Below, one piece after another: positions 7,933-15,554 of a stretch of DNA of 21,418 bases. The notes under the pieces are model-generated. The model was given only the letters and a program-made list of their open reading frames with translations. It was not told where the DNA came from and made no database searches. Origin of the DNA: Betaproteobacteria bacterium (GTDB lineage: Bacteria; Pseudomonadota; Gammaproteobacteria; Burkholderiales; Burkholderiaceae_C); assembly GCA_005882155.1 (NCBI GenBank), contig VBCQ01000223.1, forward strand, positions 1-21,418. Direction: 5' to 3'. The translations under genes were made by a program, and so were the position numbers. The first letter of the stretch is position 1, and every line of letters starts with the position of its first letter.

Positions 7933-10029
7933 TCAGAACGAGAGCGTCGCCTCGAAGACAACGCTGCGCGACAACAGCGGCAAGTCGTTCGGGATCAACC
8001 CAGGCGCGGCGCTCGGCTCGCGGGCGTCGACGTCGAAGAGGTTGCGTACTGAAATCGCGAAGTCCCATGGCTGGCGTCTTCTGTCGGTGCGCAGCGTGAG
8101 GTCGACGGTTCGGTAGTCGGCGATCTTCGGCCGCGTGTCGCCGGGCTGGCGCTCGCGGCCTGCGACCCAGTTGAACTGCGTGCCGAGCAGCCAGCCCGGC
8201 CGCGCACGCCAGTCGGCGCGCAGATACAGATGATGGTGCGGCGCCATGCCGGCGTCTTGCTGCGTCGGCTCGTCGATGGAGCGCTGCTGTGCGTAGTTGC
8301 CCGACAGGCGCAGGCTCTTGCTCGCGTCCCATGCGCCTTCGATCTCGAAGCCGCGGCCCTTTTGGCCGCCGGCGTTCTGCGCCGTTGCTCCGGTCGTCGG
8401 GTCGGCATTCGGCACGAAGCGCAGCACATCGCGCATGCGGTATCGGAACAGGCTCAGGTTCCAGCGCAGTGCGGCGCTCGGCTGCCACGCGAAAGCGGCC
8501 TCGCTCGTGGCGATCGTCTCGGGCCTCAGGTTCGGATTGCCGAGCGCCACCGGGTTGTTGATGTTGTACAGCTCGGTGAACGACGGCGGGCGGAACGCGC
8601 GGCCGTAAAGCAGCTTCGCGGTCATGTTGTAAGCGGCAGCCCAGACCAGCGCAAGACGCGGGTTGGTCGTGCCGCCGAAGTCGGTGTAGCGGTCGTGACG
8701 TAGGCCGGCCGTCAGGCTCCAGTCGGGCGCGAGCTGCCATTCGTCCTGTGCGTAGGCGTAGCTGACCCGGCGTGCGTGCGGCCTGAGGTAGGGCGCGGTG
8801 TCCGAGACGTCGACCATTGTCGGCAGCGGCGTCGGGACGGTGCCGATGCCGGGGACGAAGACGAGGTCGAAGTTCTTCGTCTCGCGTGTCTTGTAGACCG
8901 CGAGCCAATCGCGCCCGACTCCGAGGCGGATGCGATGGTCTTGCCAGCCTTTGTAGATCGTCGATGCCGACAGCCGCGTGCCGCGCTCCCAGTGCTCGGG
9001 GGTGCCGATCATTCCGTTCGGAAACGCGCCGCCGAACGCGCCCGGCGGGAACAGCACGGTGCGCGCCTGTTTGTTGTAGTCGAGATAGCTCGCCTGCAGG
9101 CTCAGGTCCCAGTCGGGCGCGACGTTGGGCGCGTCGTAGCCGAGGTCGGTGGTGAAGCGCTCGGCATCGACGTCGCCGCCGCCGAGCGCCGACGCCAGCG
9201 CGTTCAGCTGCACGTTGCTGCGCCGCTTGTAGCCGGCGTGCCAGCGCCACGGGCCATTGGTCAGCTCGAGCTGCGCATCGAACGCCTCGTAGCCCACGCG
9301 GATCGGCGCCGGCGCGAGCGACGCATGGGTGCCGAACAGCGCATCGAGCCCAGTCTGCGCATCGGCTTCGATCGGCCGCGTCTCGAAGTCGTTGCGGCCG
9401 TAGCGCAGGTAGGCAGCGACCTGCCACGGCCCCCACGATGCGCCATGCAGCGCCCACGCGTCGCGCGACTTGAACGATCCGACGCGCACGCCGAGCTGCG
9501 AGCCCGCGATGTCGGCCGCGCTCTTCGTGATGACGTTGATGACACCGGCGAACGCATCCGCGCCGTACAGCGCCGACCCGGGGCCACGGATCACTTCGAT
9601 GCGCGCGACGTTGTCGAGCGGCATGCCGGCCCACACGTCACCGCGGTCGCCGAGGTAGACGGTCGTCATCGGAACGCCGTTGACGAGCAGCAGCACCTGC
9701 GGGTTGTACTGGCTGTAGATGCCGCGAAAGATGTAGATCGGCTTGCCGGCGTAGGTCTGCAGCGGCGAGACATGCAGCCCCGGCACCGATTCGAGAACCT
9801 GGTCGAGATCGGCTGCGCCGAGCGCCTCGATGTCCTGCGCGGTGATCACCGTGGCCACCGCCGGTGCGCGTGTGAGGTTCTGCCTCGTGCCCGTGGCGAT
9901 CGAGACGAACGACTTGTCGCCGTAGATGCGGGCGAGCTCTTCCTCCTCAGACGCGTCGGCCGCCACGGCAGCTCGGCCCGCGATGAGGACCAGGGACACG
10001 CAAACAGCTTGGAATGGCAATCGGCGCAT
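7933..10029 (-). CDS. TonB-dependent outer-membrane receptor
   Basis: This is a 698-residue protein. A signal peptide (about 1-24) ends in AVA/AD. A plug domain spans about 53-169, with VITAQDIEALG, the VARIEVIRGPGSALYGADAF segment and AGVINVITK. A long beta-barrel ends in a terminal Phe (VVFEATLSF), the usual outer-membrane targeting residue. The protein imports a ligand across the outer membrane using TonB-ExbBD energy. The general architecture is BtuB/FepA-like but the substrate cannot be read from sequence. ATG 10029 is preferred over an upstream TTG because the signal peptide begins there. It converges on HK2 with a hairpin between them. Proximity to three orphan SBPs and two sensor kinases suggests a shared ligand, which is inference only. 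Confidence 0.92.
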   Translation of the reverse strand: MRRLPFQAVCVSLVLIAGRAAVAADASEEEELARIYGDKSFVSIATGTRQNLTRAPAVATVITAQDIEALGAADLDQVLESVPGLHVSPLQTYAGKPIYIFRGIYSQYNPQVLLLVNGVPMTTVYLGDRGDVWAGMPLDNVARIEVIRGPGSALYGADAFAGVINVITKSAADIAGSQLGVRVGSFKSRDAWALHGASWGPWQVAAYLRYGRNDFETRPIEADAQTGLDALFGTHASLAPAPIRVGYEAFDAQLELTNGPWRWHAGYKRRSNVQLNALASALGGGDVDAERFTTDLGYDAPNVAPDWDLSLQASYLDYNKQARTVLFPPGAFGGAFPNGMIGTPEHWERGTRLSASTIYKGWQDHRIRLGVGRDWLAVYKTRETKNFDLVFVPGIGTVPTPLPTMVDVSDTAPYLRPHARRVSYAYAQDEWQLAPDWSLTAGLRHDRYTDFGGTTNPRLALVWAAAYNMTAKLLYGRAFRPPSFTELYNINNPVALGNPNLRPETIATSEAAFAWQPSAALRWNLSLFRYRMRDVLRFVPNADPTTGATAQNAGGQKGRGFEIEGAWDASKSLRLSGNYAQQRSIDEPTQQDAGMAPHHHLYLRADWRARPGWLLGTQFNWVAGRERQPGDTRPKIADYRTVDLTLRTDRRRQPWDFAISVRNLFDVDAREPSAAPGLIPNDLPLLSRSVVFEATLSF

Positions 10030-10182
10030 CGCGTGGAGCCTACGACAAATGACGCTGCGGGTCAGCAACGAGACGCATCGCGTGTCGGCCTCTTCCTACA
10101 GCGGTTTCGGCCCGGTCCGATGGCCCTTGGTGGTGTCGCGCGAGTAGGCTTGTCGAAGTCACGCGGCGAACAGGAGAGCGCC

Positions 10183-10434
10183 ATGAACAGCTTGCTCTTG
10201 ATCGCGACCCTTGCGGTCGCAGCGATGTCGGGCTGCGACAAGAAGTCGCCGACGCCGAACGTGCCGACTCCGAAGGTGTCGCAGCAAGTGGGTGCGGTGA
10301 CAGCGACGACGCCCGCGTCGGACCCGTCGTTGCCGTCAGCGGCCGTCGTGGCCGCTACGTCGCCGGCGGCGAGTTCTCCGCCCGCCAGTGCCGGCGGTGA
10401 CGACAGCAAGCCGGCATCGACGCCGACGCGTTGA
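10183..10434 (+). CDS. Small Pro/Ala/Ser/Thr-rich lipoprotein
   Basis: This is an 83-residue protein with a clear lipoprotein signal: MNSLLLIATLAVAAMSGC puts the acylated Cys at 18. It is followed by Asp at +2, a residue that in E. coli favours retention in the inner membrane. The rest is low-complexity and rich in Pro, Ala, Ser and Thr with no recognisable fold. AGGAG lies 7 bases before ATG 10183, a good ribosome binding site that fixes the start. It faces SBP3 convergently. I do not recognise a family; it may be a spacer or tether protein of the cell envelope. The reading frame is GC-rich and low-complexity, so a small chance remains that it is not translated. Confidence 0.68.
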   Translation: MNSLLLIATLAVAAMSGCDKKSPTPNVPTPKVSQQVGAVTATTPASDPSLPSAAVVAATSPAASSPPASAGGDDSKPASTPTR

Positions 10435-10460
10435 AGCGCCCTTCGCACTTTCGCGCTTCA
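10432..10460. terminator. Inverted repeat spanning two convergent stop codons
   Basis: TGAAGCGC at 10432-10439 is repeated inverted as GCGCTTCA at 10453-10460, with a 13-base loop. The outer three bases on each side are the TGA stops of the lipoprotein gene and of SBP3, so the hairpin would form in both transcripts. No T-run is present. A bidirectional terminator is the simplest reading. Confidence 0.5.
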
Positions 10461-11444
10461 CTTCTTGTCGCTTGAAGGAGCTTGCGCGGTCACCACCTCG
10501 GTGTCGAGCATGGTCCGCGCCGGCAAGCGCTCGCCCTTGAGCATGCGCACCGCGTACGAGACTCCCATGAAGCCTTGCTGCGCGGCCTGCTGGTCGACGC
10601 TGGCCGCGAGCCAGCCCTCGCGAATCGCCTGTCGTGCCTCTTCCAGCGCGTCGTAGCCGATCACCTTGACCGACTTGTTCTTCGTCTCCTGCAGATAGCG
10701 TATCGCCCCGAGCGCCATCATGTCGTTGCCGCAAACGAGGATCCTGATCCGCGGGTGCTGCGTGAACATTTTGCGTGCGACCTCGTGGGCGTCGTCGATC
10801 TTCCAGTTGGCCGATTCGCTGGCGACGACGCTGACTTGCGGGCTCTCCGCAAACGCCTTCAGCGCACCCTGCTTGCGGTCCTCGGCGTTGGAGGCGCTGC
10901 GTATGCCTTCGATGATCGCCGCCTGCGTCGGCGCGCGTTCGCTCCCGGCGACAAGCTTCACCGCCTTGTAGACAGCCGTCTTGTTGTCCACGCTGATGAA
11001 AGGCACGTTGGTCAGGCCAGCCTTGGCGGACGCTTCGGGATCGAGGATGTTGTCGATGTTGACGATGACGATGCCTGCGTCCTGCGCTTTCTTGAGCCCC
11101 GGGACCAGCCGGTACGAGTCGCCCGGCGCGATGACGATCGCATCGACCTTGTCGCGCGTGACCTGGTCGATGATCGCGATCTGCTGCTCGATCGAGGTTT
11201 CCTGCGCCGCCGTCTTGACCAGCAGGTCCACCCCCAGTTCGGCCTCGGCGCGGCGCGCGCCTTTCTCCATCTCGACGAAGAACGGGCTGGTCAGGGTCTT
11301 CATGACCAGGGCAATGCGCGCTCGCGCCGGCGGCGCTGCGGTCGGCTTCTCGGTCGCGACCGGAGGAGCGCTCTGGCGGAACAGAAGAAACCCCGCCGCC
11401 AGCGCGACGACGACACCCAGGACCAGAGGGAGTTTCCAGCGCAT
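10458..11444 (-). CDS. Sugar-type periplasmic binding protein (Peripla_BP_4), membrane-anchored (SBP3)
   Basis: This is a 328-residue protein. An N-terminal hydrophobic helix (about 5-22) has no clear cleavage site and is followed by a Pro/Ala/Thr linker (26-40). A type-I periplasmic binding fold follows: ARIALVMKTLTSPFFVEMEK, DAIVIAPGDS, ILVCGNDMMALGAIRYL and VIGYDALEEARQAIREG. This is the ribose/AI-2/TorT-like family (PF13407). Such proteins feed ABC importers or act as chemoreceptor or kinase co-sensors. No permease or ATPase gene is adjacent, so this is a third orphan binder. ATG 11444 is chosen because the anchor helix starts there and a purine-rich GGGGTG precedes it; the frame is open further upstream with no signal-like sequence. 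It is divergent from nth. The ligand is unknown. Confidence 0.82.
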   Translation of the reverse strand: MRWKLPLVLGVVVALAAGFLLFRQSAPPVATEKPTAAPPARARIALVMKTLTSPFFVEMEKGARRAEAELGVDLLVKTAAQETSIEQQIAIIDQVTRDKVDAIVIAPGDSYRLVPGLKKAQDAGIVIVNIDNILDPEASAKAGLTNVPFISVDNKTAVYKAVKLVAGSERAPTQAAIIEGIRSASNAEDRKQGALKAFAESPQVSVVASESANWKIDDAHEVARKMFTQHPRIRILVCGNDMMALGAIRYLQETKNKSVKVIGYDALEEARQAIREGWLAASVDQQAAQQGFMGVSYAVRMLKGERLPARTMLDTEVVTAQAPSSDKK

Positions 11445-11530
11445 GGTGCACCCCGTGACAGACGGTTGAGGCTCGCGGCAAGTATCCGCCAACCGAGGAC
11501 CGGTCGCGGGCGCTGCCACAATGTCAGGCG

Positions 11531-12172
11531 ATGAAAGACTCCGAGATCGAACCCTTCTTCGCGACGCTGAAAGCGGCCAACCCCGAGCCGAATACCGAGC
11601 TCGAATACACCAACGTCTTCGAGTTGCTGGCCGCGGTGCTGCTGTCGGCGCAGGCCACCGACGTCGGCGTCAACAAGGCGACGCGCCGACTGTTCGCCGT
11701 CGCGAACACGCCGGCGAAGATGTTGGCCCTCGGCGTGCCGGCGCTCACCGAGTACATCAAGACCATCGGCCTGTATCGCAACAAGGCGCGCAACCTGGTT
11801 GAGACCTGCCGCATCCTCGTCGAGCAACACGGCGGCGAAGTGCCGCGAACGCGCGAGGCGCTCGAAGCGCTGCCCGGTGTCGGGCGCAAGACGGCCAACG
11901 TGGTGCTCAACGTCGCTTTCGGCGAGCCGACGATGGCGGTGGACACGCATGTCTTTCGGGTCAGCAACCGCACGGGGCTCGCACCCGGCAAGGATGCGCT
12001 CGAGGTCGAACGCGGCTTGCTCGAACGGGTGCCGGCGGAATACCTCGTCGACGCCCACCATTGGCTGATCCTGCATGGGCGCTACGTCTGCCTCGCCCGC
12101 AAGCCGCTGTGTCCACAGTGCGCTGTCGCACGCTATTGCGATTCGCGTGAATTGTTCACATCGGCCCATTGA
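11531..12172 (+). CDS. nth: Endonuclease III, DNA glycosylase/AP lyase
   Basis: This is a 213-residue protein with every hallmark in the same numbering as the E. coli enzyme. The helix-hairpin-helix LPGVGRKTA carries the Schiff-base Lys120, catalytic Asp138 lies in VDTHVFRV, and the [4Fe-4S] ligands are Cys187, Cys194, Cys197 and Cys203. It removes oxidised pyrimidines from DNA and cleaves at the abasic site (base-excision repair, cytoplasm). ATG 11531 gives the canonical N-terminus. CACAAT at 11517-11522 sits only 9 bases upstream and could be a -10 element giving an almost leaderless mRNA, but no good -35 accompanies it. In many Burkholderiales nth follows rsxB directly; here about 10.6 kb separates them. 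Confidence 0.97.
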   Translation: MKDSEIEPFFATLKAANPEPNTELEYTNVFELLAAVLLSAQATDVGVNKATRRLFAVANTPAKMLALGVPALTEYIKTIGLYRNKARNLVETCRILVEQHGGEVPRTREALEALPGVGRKTANVVLNVAFGEPTMAVDTHVFRVSNRTGLAPGKDALEVERGLLERVPAEYLVDAHHWLILHGRYVCLARKPLCPQCAVARYCDSRELFTSAH

Positions 12173-12235
12173 AGCACGAGGCACCTGAAAGGGTTTGCAG
12201 TACCGCAGCGCGAAGCGGCCGCTGACAATCGGGCA

Positions 12236-12835
12236 ATGCCCGCTCTCTCGGATCTGCACAAAATCTGCGGCATGCTGGAACGCGGCGAGATCGACCGCAC
12301 GCAGTTCCTTGATCTCTTCACCCGCCAGCTCACTGCCGAGATCGGCTGCTCCCGCGCCGGCGTGCGCATGCTGGTCGATACCCCGGCGGGCCGCGCGCTA
12401 CGCTGCCTCGCGATGTACGACGCCGCGCAAAGCCGAGTCGTCAGTCCTGCCGATTTGCCGACTGTCAATTCGGAGCCGTATTTCGAAGCGCTGCTGCGCG
12501 ACGGCTGCGTCGTCGCGCCCGACGCGCGCACCCACCCCGCGACGGTGTGCTTCGGCGCCGTGTATCTGGTGCCGAGCGACGTCTACTCGATGATGGACGT
12601 CGGCTTCTCGGTCAACGGCATGCTGTTCGGCACTTTCAGTTGCGAGGAAGTCGGCGCGACGATGGCGTGGACGCAGCGTCAATTGCAGTTGCTGCGCAAA
12701 ACGGCGTCGCGCGCGAGCCTGAGCCTGCTGCATGCCGTCACGTCGCAGGTCGACACCGACCCCGGCGCGTTGTGGGAGACGAGCTCGCCGAACCGGCTCG
12801 TGACGATGCCGATGTCGCTCGACGCGAAAAACTGA
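12236..12835 (+). CDS. Single-domain GAF protein
   Basis: This is a 199-residue soluble protein read as one GAF domain (about 8-165): an amphipathic first helix, SRAGVRMLVDTPAGRALRCL, then YDAAQSRVV, an acidic/His-containing middle, and MMDVGFSVNGMLFGTFSCEE leading into a final helix TQRQLQLLRKTASRASLSLL. GAF domains bind small ligands or dimerise and usually regulate an attached catalytic domain, but no such domain is present. A role as a free-standing sensor or partner of another signalling protein is inference. GACAAT at 12224-12229 is a possible -10 element. The stop is 3 bases from the btuF stop on the other strand. The domain call is by pattern only. Confidence 0.72.
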   Translation: MPALSDLHKICGMLERGEIDRTQFLDLFTRQLTAEIGCSRAGVRMLVDTPAGRALRCLAMYDAAQSRVVSPADLPTVNSEPYFEALLRDGCVVAPDARTHPATVCFGAVYLVPSDVYSMMDVGFSVNGMLFGTFSCEEVGATMAWTQRQLQLLRKTASRASLSLLHAVTSQVDTDPGALWETSSPNRLVTMPMSLDAKN

Positions 12836-12838
12836 GCT

Positions 12839-13750
12839 TCAGCGGCCGCGCTCCTTGCGCACCTCGTCGAGCGCGGCACACGCCGCCGCCGCACCTTGCG
12901 CGATGCGCGGCCCCTGGCGATTGAGCACGTCGCCGGCCATCGCGAACATCCAGCCGCGCCGCACCGCAGTGAGCTTGGCGAAGCGCGACCACGTCGCGAA
13001 GGCGCGATGCTTAGGGTCACGCCGCCATTGCGGCCCGACGGTGGCGAACTCGCTGGCGGTGAACATCGCTTCGGGATCGGCCGCGACGACGGACTCGATC
13101 GACAGCTGCGGCACGAGCTGCGGCAGAGCGCCGAACACATTGCGCCCGCGACACAGCGCGATCACGTCGCTGACCAGATGCTGATCGTTGAGCGTCATCA
13201 GCGGCTGCGACCACACTTGGTAGAACACTGTCACCGGCGCGGCGTTGGCATGGGTTTCGCGCAGCATGTTCAAGGCCTTGCGCAAATCCGCAGCAGCGTC
13301 GCGCCCTTGCGCTTCGTGGCCGAGCAATGCACCGACCCGCTCGATCGCGCGCGGCACGTCGTCGAGACGGCGCGGCTCGAGATAGAACAAGCGCAGGCCC
13401 GCAGCTTCGAGCTGCGCCACTTCGCGCCCTGGGTTGCCGTGCAGCCAAACCAAGATCAGGTCGGGCTTCAGCGAGACGATGCGCTCGATGTCGAGCCGCT
13501 CGGCGTTGCCGATTCGCGGCACCGCCTTTGCGTCTTGCGGATAGTCGCTGGTGTCGACCGTGCCGATCAGCGCAGCGCCGGCGCCCACCGCATAGACCAG
13601 CTCGGTGAGGTTGGGCGCGATCGTGATGATGCGTTGCGGCGGACTCGCGATGTCGACCTGCCTGCCGGCGTCGTCGAGGTGGATCGCGGCGATCGCCGCG
13701 GCATGGCCGAGGCCGAACAGCAGCGCGATCAGGCGCATCAATGCGCTCAT
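12839..13750 (-). CDS. btuF: Cobalamin periplasmic binding protein
   Basis: This is a 303-residue protein with an N-terminal signal peptide (hydrophobic about 5-22). The class-III binding-protein fold shows PPQRIITIAPNLTELVYAVG, DTSDYPQDAKAVPRIG, DIERIVSLKPDLILVW and, in the second lobe, VTVFYQVWSQPLMTLNDQHLVSD. BtuF delivers vitamin B12 from the periplasm to BtuCD. The assignment rests on family pattern plus position: its ATG overlaps the btuD stop by 4 bases, and it is the last gene of a riboswitch-led btuBCD cluster. A second Met five residues in (13738) is an alternative start. No lipobox is seen, so it should be freely periplasmic. Confidence 0.88.
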   Translation of the reverse strand: MSALMRLIALLFGLGHAAAIAAIHLDDAGRQVDIASPPQRIITIAPNLTELVYAVGAGAALIGTVDTSDYPQDAKAVPRIGNAERLDIERIVSLKPDLILVWLHGNPGREVAQLEAAGLRLFYLEPRRLDDVPRAIERVGALLGHEAQGRDAAADLRKALNMLRETHANAAPVTVFYQVWSQPLMTLNDQHLVSDVIALCRGRNVFGALPQLVPQLSIESVVAADPEAMFTASEFATVGPQWRRDPKHRAFATWSRFAKLTAVRRGWMFAMAGDVLNRQGPRIAQGAAAACAALDEVRKERGR

Positions 13751-14553
13751 GACGAGCTCGCTGCCTTGCGCAGCGGGCCGACCCAGAACCGCGTCTGCCC
13801 GCAGACCTCGACGCGGTCGACCGCCACGCCGAAGACGCGCGACAACTGCGGCGGCGTCATCACCGCGTCACGCGTTCCGGCGATCGCCGAGCCGCGGCCG
13901 TCGAGCAGCACCGCGTGACTGGCCAAGTCCCACGCGAGATTGATGTCGTGCAGGCTCGCGACCACCGCGCCCCTATTGGCCGCGTGGCGCGCCAGCACGC
14001 CGAGCAGCAGTTGCTGGTGTGCGAGATCGAGGTGCGACGCCGGCTCGTCGAGCAGCAGCAAAGGCGCGCCTTGCAGCAACGCGGTGGTCAGCGCCACGCG
14101 CTGGCGCTCGCCGCCCGACAGCTGGCGCACATCGGCGTGCGCGAGCGTCGCGAGATCGAGCTCGTCGAGCACACGCTGAACATCGCCATCGTCGTCGCTC
14201 TGCACGGTCCACCACGCGCCGCGATGCATCGCGATCCTGGCGGTCTCGGCAACGCTCGCGGGAAACGGATCGGCCCAGAACTGCGGGCACCAGGCACGCC
14301 AGTCGGCGAGCGAGCGCGGCGACCAATCCGACAGCGGTCGATCCTGCAGCATCAGCTCGCCGCGCGTGCGCGCGAACACGCCGGCCATCGCTGCGAGCAG
14401 CGACGACTTGCCCGCGCCGTTCGGGCCGAGCACGACCCAGCGCTCGTGTTGAGCGACGCTGAACGACAAGCCGTCGAACAGGACGCGGCCAGCCGATGTG
14501 CCACCGGCGTGCAAGCACAAGCCGCTCACGTCGAAGCGCAGCGGCTTGCTCAT
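13747..14553 (-). CDS. btuD: Cobalamin ABC transporter ATPase
   Basis: This is a 268-residue ABC ATPase. Walker A is GPNGAGKS (43-50), the Q-loop is Gln91, the signature is LSGGE (145-149), Walker B is LLLLDEP (165-171) and the switch His is His202. It belongs to the FecCDE/BtuCD importer class and powers B12 uptake at the inner membrane. ATG 14553 is chosen because it overlaps the btuC stop (4-base overlap) and begins just before the first beta strand. The frame upstream of it only runs through btuC in another phase. Its stop overlaps the btuF start by 4 bases, so btuC, btuD and btuF are translationally coupled. Confidence 0.93.
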   Translation of the reverse strand: MSKPLRFDVSGLCLHAGGTSAGRVLFDGLSFSVAQHERWVVLGPNGAGKSSLLAAMAGVFARTRGELMLQDRPLSDWSPRSLADWRAWCPQFWADPFPASVAETARIAMHRGAWWTVQSDDDGDVQRVLDELDLATLAHADVRQLSGGERQRVALTTALLQGAPLLLLDEPASHLDLAHQQLLLGVLARHAANRGAVVASLHDINLAWDLASHAVLLDGRGSAIAGTRDAVMTPPQLSRVFGVAVDRVEVCGQTRFWVGPLRKAASSS

Positions 14554-15542
14554 CGCATTGCTCCACGTGGACGATGCAGCAGCAAGGCGAGGAACGCCGG
14601 CACGCCGATCGCCGCGGCGAGCACACCGACCGGCAACTGCAGCGGTGCGACGATCGTCCGCGCCGCCGCATCGACAAGAACGACGAAACTGCCGCCCGCC
14701 AACGCGCTGGCGGGCAAGAGCCGCGGCGCGCTGCGCAGCCCGATCAAGCGCAATGCGTGCGGCACGACGAGACCGACAAAGCCGATCGCACCCGCGGTCG
14801 CGACTGCGCCGCCGGTGGCCAGTGCCGATGCGATCAGCACTTGACGCCGACGCTGCACGACCGGCACGCCGAGCGTGGCGGCCCATGCGTCGCCGCGCGC
14901 CAGCCAATCGAGTTGATGCGCCCACGGCCAGCTCAGTGCGAGCCCGATCGCGAGCGCGACCCACACCGCCGCCCAATGCGTCGCGCCGTTGAGGTCGCCC
15001 AACAGCCAGAACACCATGCCGCGCAATTGCGCTTCGGGTGCCAAGGTCAGCAGCGTGGTGACGATCGCCGATCCGGCGGATCCGATCATCACGCCGATCA
15101 GCAGTAGCGACACCGGCGCCTCCTGCGCGCCCGACAAGCCGGAGCGTGCGAGCACGCGCCACGACAGCGCGAGCAGCAGCAGCGTCGCGGCGAGCGCCCC
15201 CACCGCAGCGCCGCCGGCAAGACTCCATTCGGACCACCACGCCGCCGTGCTCAGACCACCGAGCAGCATTGCCGACAACGCGCCGACCGCAGCCCCACTC
15301 GACACGCCGAGCACATACGGGTCGGCGAGCGCATTGCGCGTCAGCAGCTGCATCAGCGCCCCCGACAGCGCGAGCGCCGCACCGGCGCCGAAACCGGCGA
15401 GCACGCGCGGCGCACGGATCTGCCAGACGATGTCGGAGGCAGCCCAGCCCCAGCCCGAAGAACCGGCGGCGAGGCCGAGCGCGCAGACGGACATGGCGAG
15501 CAGCGCGAGCGCTGCAAAGCTACGCCAAGTCGAGTGCTCCAT
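14550..15542 (-). CDS. btuC: Cobalamin ABC transporter permease
   Basis: This is a 330-residue FecCD-family permease, close to the usual length of about 326. There are roughly ten hydrophobic helices. Family landmarks are RAPRVLAGFGAGAALALSGA, NALADPYVLGVSSGAAVGA, LRGMVFWLLGDLNGA and GAIGFVGLVVPHALR. It forms the inner-membrane channel with BtuD and accepts B12 from BtuF. Iron-siderophore permeases look alike; the B12 assignment depends on the riboswitch and the gene order. The start is 12 bases after the btuB stop. The stop overlaps the btuD start. Confidence 0.92.
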   Translation of the reverse strand: MEHSTWRSFAALALLAMSVCALGLAAGSSGWGWAASDIVWQIRAPRVLAGFGAGAALALSGALMQLLTRNALADPYVLGVSSGAAVGALSAMLLGGLSTAAWWSEWSLAGGAAVGALAATLLLLALSWRVLARSGLSGAQEAPVSLLLIGVMIGSAGSAIVTTLLTLAPEAQLRGMVFWLLGDLNGATHWAAVWVALAIGLALSWPWAHQLDWLARGDAWAATLGVPVVQRRRQVLIASALATGGAVATAGAIGFVGLVVPHALRLIGLRSAPRLLPASALAGGSFVVLVDAAARTIVAPLQLPVGVLAAAIGVPAFLALLLHRPRGAMR

Positions 15543-15554
15543 GCGGTGTGAAGA

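Noticed and set aside
8776..10182. Plus-strand open frame opposite the TonB receptor that continues into the lipoprotein gene
   Set aside because: Only the part from ATG 10183, with its own ribosome binding site and signal peptide, looks real; upstream residues are antisense to a good receptor.
10482..11534. Plus-strand open frame opposite SBP3
   Set aside because: Antisense shadow of a clear binding-protein gene; composition is Arg/Asp/Leu-rich.
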